Shown here piece after piece: positions 28,228 to 36,207 of a stretch of DNA of 64,000 nt (its first letter is position 1; each line of letters begins with the position of its first letter). The notes beneath the pieces were generated by a model. The model did no database searches, was not told the DNA's origin, and was given only the letters and a program-made list of their open reading frames with translations. The translations under genes were made by a program, and so were the position numbers. Source of the stretch: an uncultured Desulfovibrio sp. (GTDB taxonomy: Bacteria; Desulfobacterota; Desulfovibrionia; Desulfovibrionales; Desulfovibrionaceae); NCBI RefSeq assembly GCF_944324935.1, contig NZ_CALUYG010000008.1:1-64000 (forward strand), written 5' to 3'.

Positions 28228-29613
28228 CTAGCGTTCCACGGCCTTGCCGGTCAGCGGCTTGCCCTGGTATTCGCCGGTGAGCGTCCGCAGGAAAGCCACG
28301 ATAAGCTGACGGTCGGCGTCCGACACCGGGATGCCGGAAAGGTACTTGCCCATGATGGCGACGCTGTCATCCAGCGTGGTCACCGTGCCGTCATGCATGT
28401 ACGGCGCGGTCAGCTCGATATTGCGGAGGTTGGGCACCTTGAAACGGTGCAGGTCCTCTTCCTTCTTGGTGGCGCCGATGCGGCCCTTGTCCGAACCCAG
28501 CGGATTGCCGCGATCGGCAAAGTAATCCGCCTTGAGGTCCATGTACTCAAAGGACTGTCCGCCCAGGCCCTTGCCCACATGGCAGCTCGCGCAGCGGTAG
28601 AGCTTGAAGAGCTCATATCCCTTCACTTCGTCCTTGCTCAGGGCGCTTTCATCCCCCATGAGCCACTTGTCGAAGCGGCTGTTGGGCGTGATGAGGGTCT
28701 TTTCGTATTCGGCAATAGCGTCAGTGATGTTCTCGCCGCTCCAGCCGTCGGCATAAACGGCCCGGAACTCGGTGCTGAGGGCTTCGTCCTGTTCCAGCTT
28801 GGCGATGATCTCCTCCCAGTTTTTGGAGCCCATCTCAATGGGATTCATGGGCGGGCCGCCGGCCTGCTCCTGCAGGTCGGCCGCACGGCCGTCCCAGAAC
28901 TGCCAGCGGTTGAAGGCCGCATTGAAGACGGTCGGGGCGTTGATGTCCCCGAACTGCTTGCGGATGCCTTCGGAAAAACGGGAATTGTCCGTCCCGGCCT
29001 TGTCGTAGACATGGCAGCCGGAACAGGCCAGCGTGTCATCGGCCGAAAGGCGCTTGTCGTTGAAGAGCTTTTCCCCCAGCGCCACCTTGGCGGCGTTGAC
29101 GGGCAGAGACTGCGGAATGGGCTGCACGGGCTCGTTGGCATGCCGCGGGGCCGCCGTGCCGGTGGCGTAGAACTCGGCCCTGGTGGTGCGCACCCAGTCG
29201 CGGATCAGCTTCTTTTCCTCCGCGGTCAGACGGCTGCTCCAGTGGACGACGGTGAACTTGGCCGGCGGCATGGTATTGTTGTTGATGACCCATTCCATCT
29301 TGGCCAGCGTCGTTTCCCCGACGGGCTTGTCCGCGTCGTTCTCCACCAGCTCCGCGTTCAGATCCATGGCCCGCAGCCCGTCCCGGTAGTCCTGCTCGAT
29401 GATCTGCCGGATGCCCGGGATCCTGGTATAAAAGGGCAGATCAAAATTGCGGCTGTGACACGCCATGCATTTTTCCATGACCACATCGGAAACCATGCTG
29501 AACTTGGCCATGGGGGGTTTGATGTCCGCTGCGGACGCCGTTTGCACGGCCGTGGCGGTCAACGCCGCGGCCGCCGTCACGGAACACAGGAACACGCGCT
29601 TCCAATCCTTCAT
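28228..29613 (-). CDS. Tri-haem cytochrome c peroxidase
   Basis: 461 residues with a Sec signal peptide (cleaved near ASA-AD, about residue 29). There are three c-type haem sites: CMACH 49-53, CSGCH 197-201 and CASCH 341-345. The last two belong to the classical di-haem bacterial CCP/MauG body (KLFNDKRLS, then APTVFNAAFN and TAPYMHDGTV). The N-terminal haem domain is the extra one, as in the YhjA-type quinol peroxidases. It reduces periplasmic hydrogen peroxide. The start at 29613 is chosen because GGAGG lies 5 nt upstream, inside the longer frame. Divergent from a chemoreceptor gene. Confidence 0.92.
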   Translation of the reverse strand: MKDWKRVFLCSVTAAAALTATAVQTASAADIKPPMAKFSMVSDVVMEKCMACHSRNFDLPFYTRIPGIRQIIEQDYRDGLRAMDLNAELVENDADKPVGETTLAKMEWVINNNTMPPAKFTVVHWSSRLTAEEKKLIRDWVRTTRAEFYATGTAAPRHANEPVQPIPQSLPVNAAKVALGEKLFNDKRLSADDTLACSGCHVYDKAGTDNSRFSEGIRKQFGDINAPTVFNAAFNRWQFWDGRAADLQEQAGGPPMNPIEMGSKNWEEIIAKLEQDEALSTEFRAVYADGWSGENITDAIAEYEKTLITPNSRFDKWLMGDESALSKDEVKGYELFKLYRCASCHVGKGLGGQSFEYMDLKADYFADRGNPLGSDKGRIGATKKEEDLHRFKVPNLRNIELTAPYMHDGTVTTLDDSVAIMGKYLSGIPVSDADRQLIVAFLRTLTGEYQGKPLTGKAVER

Positions 29614-29783
29614 CCCAACCTCCATGTATGGGCAGGCGGGGCGTCCTCCCGCTTTTGCCCGCTACCGTCTTGCCGGCCAAAACCGCTTTTGCCGGCTGGA
29701 ACGCCAACGGTTGTTTACGCCGTAAGGGCAACGTCATCACTGACGACCTGGTTTTTTAGTAATAAAAGGTATCATTAGCAAGC

Positions 29784-29807
29784 AATTTGTGAACAAAGAA
29801 ACAAATT
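29784..29807. promoter_or_regulatory. Operator-like palindrome between the peroxidase and MCP genes
   Basis: AATTTGT-N10-ACAAATT is a perfect 7-bp inverted repeat. Within it, TTGTGA-N6-AAACAA has the spacing of CRP/FNR-family sites (the HcpR type TTGTGA-N6-TCACAA known in Desulfovibrio), with one degenerate half. It lies in the 29614-29896 divergent region, which otherwise shows no gene. Confidence 0.4.
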
Positions 29808-29896
29808 TCCCGTTCCAGCACCCGAATGAACGCGGCTTGCTTCACCGGCCTGTATGGAGTAAGGAAAAATCTTAATCGGTTCAGGAGGGAGGACGG

Positions 29897-31648
29897 ATGC
29901 TCTGGGCGAACCTTTCCATCAACAAGAAGCTGGCGCTGGGCTTTACCGGTTCGCTGGCGGCCATGCTGCTGTTTTCGGCGGTGGCGTGGTTTTCCTCGGA
30001 AAACATCATGCACCTGGCCGATACGGCCCTTGCCAAGCAGAAATTCGCGCTGACGCTGACGCTGCGCGAGGTGGACCACCTCAAATGGACGGAGCGGCTG
30101 CACAAGATCGTGCTGGACGGCCCTGATGCCGACATGTCGGCCATCCAGTCCGACGGGCGGCTGTGCGCGCTCGGCAAATGGCTGTATTCCGGGGAACGAA
30201 AAACGCTGGAAGAACTCCTGCCCGAGGCGGCGCAGCATTTTACGGAACTGGAAAAGCCTCACCTTGCGTTGCACGCCAGCGCCCTGCGCATCCAGGAACT
30301 CAAGCGGGAGGACAAGCAGAAGGAGGCGGAAGCCTATTTCCAGGACGTTACCGAGCGGGCCTCGGCCGAGGTGCTGGCGAACCTGGAAGTCATCCGCAAT
30401 CTCGTCCTGGCGGCGTCGGAGCAGGATGCCCACAAATATCTGGAGGTGGGGCACTCCACCCAGTGGCTCTTCGTCATCATGCAGAGCATCGCCATGCTGA
30501 TGCTGGCCGTTGCCAGCGTGCTCTTCGCCCGCTCCATCAGCCGCCCGCTGGGCCAGCTTGTGGCACGCGCGCGCGAAGTGGTGAACGGCAATCTGGACGT
30601 GGACCTGCGCCTGCCGCGCAAGGATGAGGCGGGCCAGCTTTCCCAGGCGCTCGCCTCGCTGCTGGACAGCCTCAAGCAAAAGCTGGCCGAGAATGAAGCG
30701 ACCTCGCGCGAGGCGCTCGCCCATGCCGACCGGGCTGAAAATGCCCTGCGCGCCGCCGAGGACAAGGAGGCGCGCATCAGCGGCCTGCTCAAGGAAATGA
30801 CCGCCATCGCCGCCCGGGCCGACGACATCGCCGCGGATCTGGCCAAAAGTTCACAAAGCCTCGCCACCCAGGTGGAGGCCGTCAATACCGGCAGCGTCGA
30901 TCAGAACCGCCAGATGAAATGCAACATGGCCAATGTGGAACAGCTGGCGACGGCAGCCGGCGAGATCGTCCAGAATGCCGCCCTCACCACCGAGGACGCC
31001 GGCAAATCCCGCCTCAGCGCCACAAAGGGCATGGAGGTGGTGCGCGGCTGCGAGGAATCCATGAACCGCCTGCTGGTCATGGCCGAAAAACAGGACAGGG
31101 ACCTCCGCCAGCTGGACGAAACCGCCGGCAGCATCGGCGACATTATGAGCGTCATCGTGGATATCGCCGATCAGACCAATCTGCTGGCGCTCAATGCGGC
31201 CATCGAGGCGGCGCGCGCCGGCGAAGCGGGGCGCGGCTTCGCCGTCGTGGCCGACGAGGTGCGCAAGCTGGCCGAAAAGACCGTCGTCGCCACCTCCTCA
31301 GTGGGCGACAAGATCGGGGAGATCCAGTCGGCCATCCATTCCTGCGTGAGCTTCATGCAGGATGCCCGCACGGCCGTGGAGGAGGCGGACGATCTGGCCC
31401 GCCGCTCCGGGACCGCCCTGCAGGAGATCGTGGACGCCGCCAGTCACAACGAGAGCAACGCCGCGCAGATTTCGGCCGCGGCCCAGCAACAGCACGGCAT
31501 TGTGGTGACCGTCTCCGACGGCATGCGGCAGGTGCGCGACATCGCCGACAGGAACTTCGCCGCCATGGAAACGGCGGGAGAACAGGTGCGGGCCCTGGTG
31601 GGCATGGCCGCTTCGCTCAAGGAACTCATCGACCGGCTCAAGCGCTAG
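29897..31648 (+). CDS. Methyl-accepting chemotaxis protein with N-terminal CZB zinc-binding domain
   Basis: 583 residues. TM1 at about 12-32. The region between the membrane segments carries a CZB-type zinc site: H61 (DHLKW), C90 (CALGKWL), H122 and H126 (PHLALHAS). TM2 at about 190-212, then HAMP, and the MA domain with its conserved tip ([19 protein letters not shown]) near residue 420. CZB domains usually sit in the cytoplasm, at the N- or C-terminus of soluble proteins; a placement between two membrane helices is less common. GGAGGGAGG lies before the ATG. The carbonic anhydrase gene begins 8 bp after the stop. Confidence 0.9.
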   Translation: MLWANLSINKKLALGFTGSLAAMLLFSAVAWFSSENIMHLADTALAKQKFALTLTLREVDHLKWTERLHKIVLDGPDADMSAIQSDGRLCALGKWLYSGERKTLEELLPEAAQHFTELEKPHLALHASALRIQELKREDKQKEAEAYFQDVTERASAEVLANLEVIRNLVLAASEQDAHKYLEVGHSTQWLFVIMQSIAMLMLAVASVLFARSISRPLGQLVARAREVVNGNLDVDLRLPRKDEAGQLSQALASLLDSLKQKLAENEATSREALAHADRAENALRAAEDKEARISGLLKEMTAIAARADDIAADLAKSSQSLATQVEAVNTGSVDQNRQMKCNMANVEQLATAAGEIVQNAALTTEDAGKSRLSATKGMEVVRGCEESMNRLLVMAEKQDRDLRQLDETAGSIGDIMSVIVDIADQTNLLALNAAIEAARAGEAGRGFAVVADEVRKLAEKTVVATSSVGDKIGEIQSAIHSCVSFMQDARTAVEEADDLARRSGTALQEIVDAASHNESNAAQISAAAQQQHGIVVTVSDGMRQVRDIADRNFAAMETAGEQVRALVGMAASLKELIDRLKR

Positions 31649-31656
31649 GCGACGGC

Positions 31657-32349
31657 ATGCGGGACTTCCACAAGTTCATCGACGGTTTCAAGAACTTCCG
31701 CCGCTATTATTATGATGCGGAAGTGGATTACTACGCCGCCCTGCGCGACGGACAGCACCCCAGGGCGCTGGTCATCGCCTGCAGCGATTCCCGGGCGGAT
31801 CCGGCCCTGGTCATGGGCTGCGACCCCGGCGACATCTTTGTGGTGCGCAATGTGGCGAACCTTGTCCCGCACGCTTCGGAAGCCGGGCGCGGGGATGCCG
31901 TGCTGGCCGTGCTGGAATACGGCATACGGCATCTCAAGGTGGAGCACATCATCGTGCTGGGGCACTCCTGCTGCGGCGGCATCCATGCCCTCATGCATCC
32001 CGAGGCCACGCCGCCGGACAGCCATGTGGCCCACTGGGTCGCCATCGCCCGCCCGGCGCTGGACAGACTGAACGACACCGATGAACTGGACGCCGCGGCC
32101 CATCGCCGCAACTGCGAGGAGGCCGCCGTCCTGCTCTCGGTGGAGAACCTGCTCTCCTACCCCTGGATACAACGGCGGGTGGCCGAGCACAGGCTGTCCC
32201 TGCATGCCTGGTACTTCGATATGGAGATCGGCGACCTGCTGGCCTACTTTCCCGACACCGAATGCTTCGAGTCCCTGCACGAACACGGCCTGCACCGGGA
32301 TCTCTCCGGCCTCGGGCCCTACCTGCGCCGCCTGGCGGAAGACGGCTAG
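31657..32349 (+). CDS. Beta-class carbonic anhydrase
   Basis: 230 residues. Zinc ligands are C42 (ACSDSR, with the Asp-Arg dyad), H103 and C106 (GHSCCGG); the dimer motif RNVANLV is present. It interconverts CO2 and bicarbonate in the cytoplasm. It starts 8 bp after the CZB chemoreceptor stop and has only a weak SD (AGGCG), so translation is probably coupled to the receptor. The 171-bp gap downstream shows only short GC palindromes. Confidence 0.93.
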   Translation: MRDFHKFIDGFKNFRRYYYDAEVDYYAALRDGQHPRALVIACSDSRADPALVMGCDPGDIFVVRNVANLVPHASEAGRGDAVLAVLEYGIRHLKVEHIIVLGHSCCGGIHALMHPEATPPDSHVAHWVAIARPALDRLNDTDELDAAAHRRNCEEAAVLLSVENLLSYPWIQRRVAEHRLSLHAWYFDMEIGDLLAYFPDTECFESLHEHGLHRDLSGLGPYLRRLAEDG

Positions 32350-32520
32350 AGCGCGTCGAAACACATTGGACACGCTATTTCAAGAAACGAGATAACGTGC
32401 CCGCACACGCTCCGCCGGCCATGCGGGGCGGCGCCGCGGATCCCCGTCTCTTCCCCTGAAGAAAGCGCACTGGGGAAGGGAGCTCCCCCCAATCTCAACA
32501 ATGGAAGCCGTCGTCAGGCG

Positions 32521-33372
32521 CTACGCCCCGCCCTCCGGCCCCTCAGGCAGCCAGAGCCGGCCTTCGGCCACCAGACGCACCGGCCCTTCCACCGTCGCCA
32601 GCACGCTGCCGCCCTGCCTGTCCACCGTTACCGTCAGTGGCTCGCCGCCGGGCTGGAGGATGGTGAAGATCCGGCGCTCCCCGGCCGGACACAGCCGCAG
32701 GCCCAGCGCCAGCGCCCCGGACCCGCAGGCGTTTTCCAGACAGGTGGTTCCCGCGTCCCGCACATGCACGACGGGGAACATCTCCAGCTGATGCTGTACC
32801 TGCCGCCACCAGACGATGCCCGAGGCCGGCAGCGCTTCCAGATCGTACTCGCGCCGCAGAAGCGCCGACGCCGCCAGGAAATCATCGGGGAAGCCGTGCC
32901 GCTCATCAAGGAGCAGATGCGCGATGCCGGGCAGGCGCACCAGCGTCACCCCGGCCGCCGGCTGCTGCACCGGACAGGCGGGCAAGGTCATATCCGCCGC
33001 CACCTGCCATTCCGGCAAACATCCCCGAACGCGCAGGCCAACCGGTCCCTGCCAGCCGGAGACCTGCACCTCGCAGGCGAACGCCCGCTGGTCTTGCGGA
33101 CAGCCATCGCCGCCCTGCCCGGCGGCGCGTGCCGCCTCCAGCGCCAGCAGCGCCCCGAAGGCGCGCGTGGCGTTGACGCAGAACTCCCCGCCGGCCATGC
33201 GCAGACGCCGTTCCCGCATCTGACAGAAACCGGCCTGCTCTCCCCCCAGCTGATGCGGCATCAGCGCCTGTGCGGCCGTGGCCGCCTGCCGCGCCGGCGG
33301 AACGTCCCCGGCGGAAAAAAGCAGCGTGGTGTTGCCGCTGGGGCTCCACTTGGTAAATGACAATGCACCCAT
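32521..33372 (-). CDS. DapF-fold amino-acid racemase/epimerase, CntK-like
   Basis: 283 residues. The opening FTKWSPSGNTTLLF, the two catalytic cysteines C65 (GGEFCVNAT) and C216 (ENACGSG), and FTILQPGGE match the cofactor-independent DapF superfamily. The SPSGN and GGEFC forms resemble histidine racemase CntK of the opine-metallophore pathway more than true DapF (which has HGLGND). No nicotianamine-like synthase or opine dehydrogenase is adjacent, so the substrate is open. AAGGA precedes the ATG. The gene is isolated and convergent with the carbonic anhydrase gene. Confidence 0.75.
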   Translation of the reverse strand: MGALSFTKWSPSGNTTLLFSAGDVPPARQAATAAQALMPHQLGGEQAGFCQMRERRLRMAGGEFCVNATRAFGALLALEAARAAGQGGDGCPQDQRAFACEVQVSGWQGPVGLRVRGCLPEWQVAADMTLPACPVQQPAAGVTLVRLPGIAHLLLDERHGFPDDFLAASALLRREYDLEALPASGIVWWRQVQHQLEMFPVVHVRDAGTTCLENACGSGALALGLRLCPAGERRIFTILQPGGEPLTVTVDRQGGSVLATVEGPVRLVAEGRLWLPEGPEGGA

Positions 33373-33465
33373 TGCTGAATCCTTTGGTATGCGTCCAGTA
33401 GTAGCGGGCTGCGAGATGCTTGTCCAGCCGCTCCGCCGCCTTTTGCAGCATCAACCGATATTCGC

Positions 33466-33494
33466 TTGCGGTTCTTCTCTAGAAAGTGTATAGC
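33466..33494 (+). promoter_or_regulatory. Putative sigma70 promoter of the VWA-OmpA gene
   Basis: TTGCGG-N17-TATAGC, about 80 bp before the start codon. Confidence 0.5.
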
Positions 33495-33572
33495 AAAAGA
33501 AGCCATTCCCCGAACGAAGTGTACGGGAGGGCGTTATGGCGGGCAAAATTTCCTGGATTCAGGAGAAAACCT

Positions 33573-34580
33573 ATGGGAGGCTTTATGAAGTCCATTCGTC
33601 TGTTGGTGCTGGCTGCGGCCCTTGTGCTCAGCTATGCCGTCGCCGCCGCCGCGGCCCCTGTGTGCAACAAGAAGATCGAAAGCTTTGACTTCGTCGTGGA
33701 CTATTCCGGCTCCATGATGATGAACAACAAGGATCTCAAGCAGCCCAAGATGGAAGCGGCCAAAACCGCCCTCAAGCGCGTCAACGCCGCCATCCCGGCG
33801 CTGGATTACTACGGTGGTCTGCACACCATCAGCCCCAACGGCGCCATCATCGAACAGGGCCCCTGGAACCGCGCCGCCATGGACGCCGGCATCAGCCAGC
33901 TCAAGTCCGACTTCACCATCTTCGGCCGCATGACCAGCATGGGTGACGGCCTTCAGGTCTACACCCCGGCCTTCAACGCCATGAAGAAGCCCGGCGCCAT
34001 CATCCTCGTGACCGACGGCGACAACAACCGCGGCGTGGACTTCGTGGAGATCGCCCGCCAGCTGTATGCCAGCCAGCGTGGCGTGACCCTGCACATCATC
34101 TCCTTTGCCGATACGCCCAACGGCGAAGCCAACATCAAGGCCCTGGCCGCTCTGAACCCCTCCACCGTCGTGGTGCGTGGCGAAGACCTCGTGAAGAGCG
34201 ACGCCGCCGTGGAACGCTTCGTGCTGGCCGTCTTCTGCCAGGAAGAGACCGTCATCGTCCTGCGTGGCGTGAACTTCGCCTTTGATTCCTATGCCCTCGA
34301 CAGCAAGGCCATGGGCATCCTCAACGAAGCCGCCGAGCTCATCAAGTCCTCGCCCAACAAGCGCGTGGTGCTGACCGGCTGGACCGACTACATGGGTACC
34401 GACGCCTACAACGCCAAGCTCTCTCAGAACCGCGCCAACTCCGTGAAGAGCTACCTGGCCAAGCAGGGCATTCCCGCCAGCCGCATGACCGCCATCGGCA
34501 AGGGCAAGTCCTACAAGTACGACAACAAGACCGAAGAAGGTCGCTACATGAACCGCCGCACCGAGCTTTCGTTCGAATAA
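33573..34580 (+). CDS. Secreted VWA-domain/OmpA C-terminal domain protein
   Basis: 335 residues. Signal peptide (about 1-28, ending AAAA). Von Willebrand A domain with an intact MIDAS DxSxS (D43, S45, S47 in VVDYSGSMMM) and a later VTDGDNN. The C-terminal OmpA/Pal-type peptidoglycan-binding domain (about 225-335) has FDSYALDSKAMGIL, TGWTDYMGTDAYNAKLSQNRA and NRRTELSFE. It is probably held to the cell wall in the periplasm or outer membrane, with a metal-dependent adhesion or scaffold role. The ATG at 33573 has AGGAG 7 nt upstream; 33585 is an alternative with GGAGG at 4 nt. Codon use is strongly biased (many AAG, ATC and GGC codons), consistent with high expression. Confidence 0.87.
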   Translation: MGGFMKSIRLLVLAAALVLSYAVAAAAAPVCNKKIESFDFVVDYSGSMMMNNKDLKQPKMEAAKTALKRVNAAIPALDYYGGLHTISPNGAIIEQGPWNRAAMDAGISQLKSDFTIFGRMTSMGDGLQVYTPAFNAMKKPGAIILVTDGDNNRGVDFVEIARQLYASQRGVTLHIISFADTPNGEANIKALAALNPSTVVVRGEDLVKSDAAVERFVLAVFCQEETVIVLRGVNFAFDSYALDSKAMGILNEAAELIKSSPNKRVVLTGWTDYMGTDAYNAKLSQNRANSVKSYLAKQGIPASRMTAIGKGKSYKYDNKTEEGRYMNRRTELSFE

Positions 34581-34613
34581 AGCGGATCGCGTAGCCCATC
34601 AGTAAATCAGAGG

Positions 34614-34632
34614 ACCCGGCGAAACTCGCCGG
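34614..34632 (+). terminator. Intergenic hairpin between the VWA-OmpA and lipoprotein genes
   Basis: ACCCGGCGA/TCGCCGGGT with an AAC loop, followed by TCTCAC. Lacking a T run, it probably attenuates or stabilises the transcript rather than ending it. Confidence 0.45.
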
Positions 34633-34654
34633 GTTCTCACATTCAGGAGTACCC

Positions 34655-35191
34655 ATGAAAAGCATTCTGACCCCCCTTGCCCTTGTTCTCTGCCTTGCCT
34701 TGAGCGGTTGCGGCCTGTTTGGCGGCGACAGCGGCTCCACCGACCCTGTCGCCGTGGAGCAGAAAGACGAAGCTCCCCAGGCTGAACCCGCGGTGACGGA
34801 AAAAGCGGAGCCGGCGGCCAAGGCGGAAAAAGCCTCGACCGCCAGCCTCAGGGGTGAAGCCCGCATCCGTGCCGATCTCCAGGTGACCGGCCAGCAGCTC
34901 GTGGGCCGCGCCGCCCGTACGGTCATGCCCTCCAAGACCAGCCGCTCCGTACGCAAGGTCGGCAAGGAATATGTTGCCAACTACATCGAAGTGGACCAGA
35001 GCAGCGTTTCCACGGATATGCGCCCCGGCAGCAAGGGCCAGTATGTGGGCTTCATCCGCTACAGCGAATATGAGTACGAGTGCCGCGCCGCCACCCGCCA
35101 GGAAGCCCTTTCCACCAAGCAGTGCGAACGTATCCGCACCCGCAACCTCAACGAGCTCATCCGCTACGACGGCAAAAAGTGGCAGTTCTAG
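34655..35191 (+). CDS. Putative outer-membrane lipoprotein
   Basis: 178 residues. The lipobox LSGC at C19 follows a short signal (MKSILTPLALVLCLA). Residues 20-65 are an Ala/Glu/Lys-rich flexible linker. The folded C-terminal part (70-178, with GKEYVANYIEVDQSS and EYECRAATRQEALS) is not a family I recognise. AGGAG precedes the ATG. It lies 75 bp behind the VWA-OmpA gene and probably shares its transcript, suggesting a joint envelope role. Confidence 0.8.
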   Translation: MKSILTPLALVLCLALSGCGLFGGDSGSTDPVAVEQKDEAPQAEPAVTEKAEPAAKAEKASTASLRGEARIRADLQVTGQQLVGRAARTVMPSKTSRSVRKVGKEYVANYIEVDQSSVSTDMRPGSKGQYVGFIRYSEYEYECRAATRQEALSTKQCERIRTRNLNELIRYDGKKWQF

Positions 35192-35196
35192 GACAT

Positions 35197-35342
35197 TTTG
35201 CCCTTGAAAACGGGAGGAGGCGAGACGGCGGCACAACGCCGCCTGGGCCTGAAGGGAGCGGGAAAACCGCGCTTTTTCCGCGAAACGGCAGGCCGTATGG
35301 CTTGAAGTGCAACACGTTCCCAACGGAAAACGCTCCAGAACG
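35197..35342 (+). repeat. Dispersed intergenic hairpin repeat, copy B
   Basis: Immediately after the lipoprotein stop. It has TTTTGCCCTTGAAAA, GGCGGCACAACGCCG, the hairpin GCGGGAAAACC...GCTTTTTCCGC (35258-35281), then GAAACGGCAGGCCGTATGG and CGGAAAACGCTCC. It is most similar to copy A in reverse orientation. Confidence 0.8.
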
Positions 35343-35430
35343 AACGGCGCACTGACAGGCCGACGACGCCGGCCGGCGGTGGCAGGGCATGGCATCCGGC
35401 CGCGCCTTGTGCCCGCACGGCACACCGAAC

Positions 35431-35468
35431 GAAAAACGGCAGAGAGCCTTTGCTCTCCGCCGTTTTTC
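35431..35468 (+). terminator. Rho-independent terminator downstream of the lipoprotein gene
   Basis: GAAAAACGG...GAGAGC pairs with GCTCTC...CCGTTTTTC with one mismatch, ending in TTTTTCG. It is 240 bp after the lipoprotein stop, so repeat copy B is probably in the 3' UTR. Confidence 0.75.
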
Positions 35469-35883
35469 GTCACCTGGAAGTGGACAAAAAAAGGGAAGGA
35501 CCGCCACCGGCGCTCCTTCCCCACAGCCATCGATGCTTCGCCGCCTTCCCGTGCGCTCCCGTCACTGTTGGTGCGGGGCTTCGCCCGCAAACGCCGGGAT
35601 TACCGGGAGGGCGGCCGCCTGAAGTTTCCGCCTGATGTTACCGGGCACGCCAAGGACATTGTACACACTCCGCGTACCGTTGAAGGCGGGGCCTCGCGGC
35701 CTGTCTCTTCTGCTACCCCAAAGCGCGCCGGGGAAAGACTGGAGGATTTGGGAGGAAGGGAGCGCCCGGATGGCTGCCCGCAGGGCCGTGTCTGTCAGGT
35801 GGCGGCAGGGGCCTTACGGGCATCGACGGAAGAACGAGGGGTCTCCCTTCCCCCAAAAACGGCGGTGAAGAGTGATAACAGGC
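35469..35883. other. Intergenic region without a recognisable gene
   Basis: Open frames here lack SDs, domain motifs and consistent codon use. Only small palindromes are visible (TGCGGGGCTTCGCCCGCA near 35572). Confidence 0.5.
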
Positions 35884-36102
35884 TTAGTGACTGGATTCCC
35901 GTTCTTCCTGGCAGCTCAGGCACAGCCCCACTCCGGGCAGGGCCTCGAGCCGCTTGGCCGGGATGGGTTCGCCGCATTCCCGGCAGCAGGGGACACCGTC
36001 TATCCATTCCGGGCCGCCACGGTCCATCTGGGAGCGGGCGCGCAGCAGGGCGGATTCCCTGTCCAGTCGTTCCAGTTCCGTGGCCTGATCAAAAACATCC
36101 AT
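35884..36102 (-). CDS. Small DksA/TraR-type zinc-finger protein
   Basis: 72 residues. A short N-terminal helix (MDVFDQATELERLDRESALL) is followed by a four-cysteine zinc finger, C40-x2-C43 and C61-x2-C64, in the context CRECGEPIPAKRLEALPGVGLCLSCQ typical of the DksA/TraR C-terminus. Lacking the coiled coil of DksA, it resembles the phage/plasmid TraR size class and may act on RNA polymerase. AAGGAG precedes the ATG at 36102; the longer frame is unsupported. Confidence 0.85.
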   Translation of the reverse strand: MDVFDQATELERLDRESALLRARSQMDRGGPEWIDGVPCCRECGEPIPAKRLEALPGVGLCLSCQEERESSH

Positions 36103-36126
36103 GCTTTTCTCCTTGGCAAAGGAAGC

Positions 36127-36153
36127 GGCAACCTTGCCGCAGCAAGGTTGCCG
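36127..36153. repeat. Strong inverted repeat between argD and the zinc-finger gene
   Basis: GGCAACCTTGC-N5-GCAAGGTTGCC is a perfect 11-bp stem. It may terminate argD or structure the zinc-finger mRNA leader. No T run is present. Confidence 0.5.
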
Positions 36154-36207
36154 TATGAGTGATGTCGTCGTGTAGCACACAGCCGGTCGGCTGTAAACCG
36201 AAAAGGT

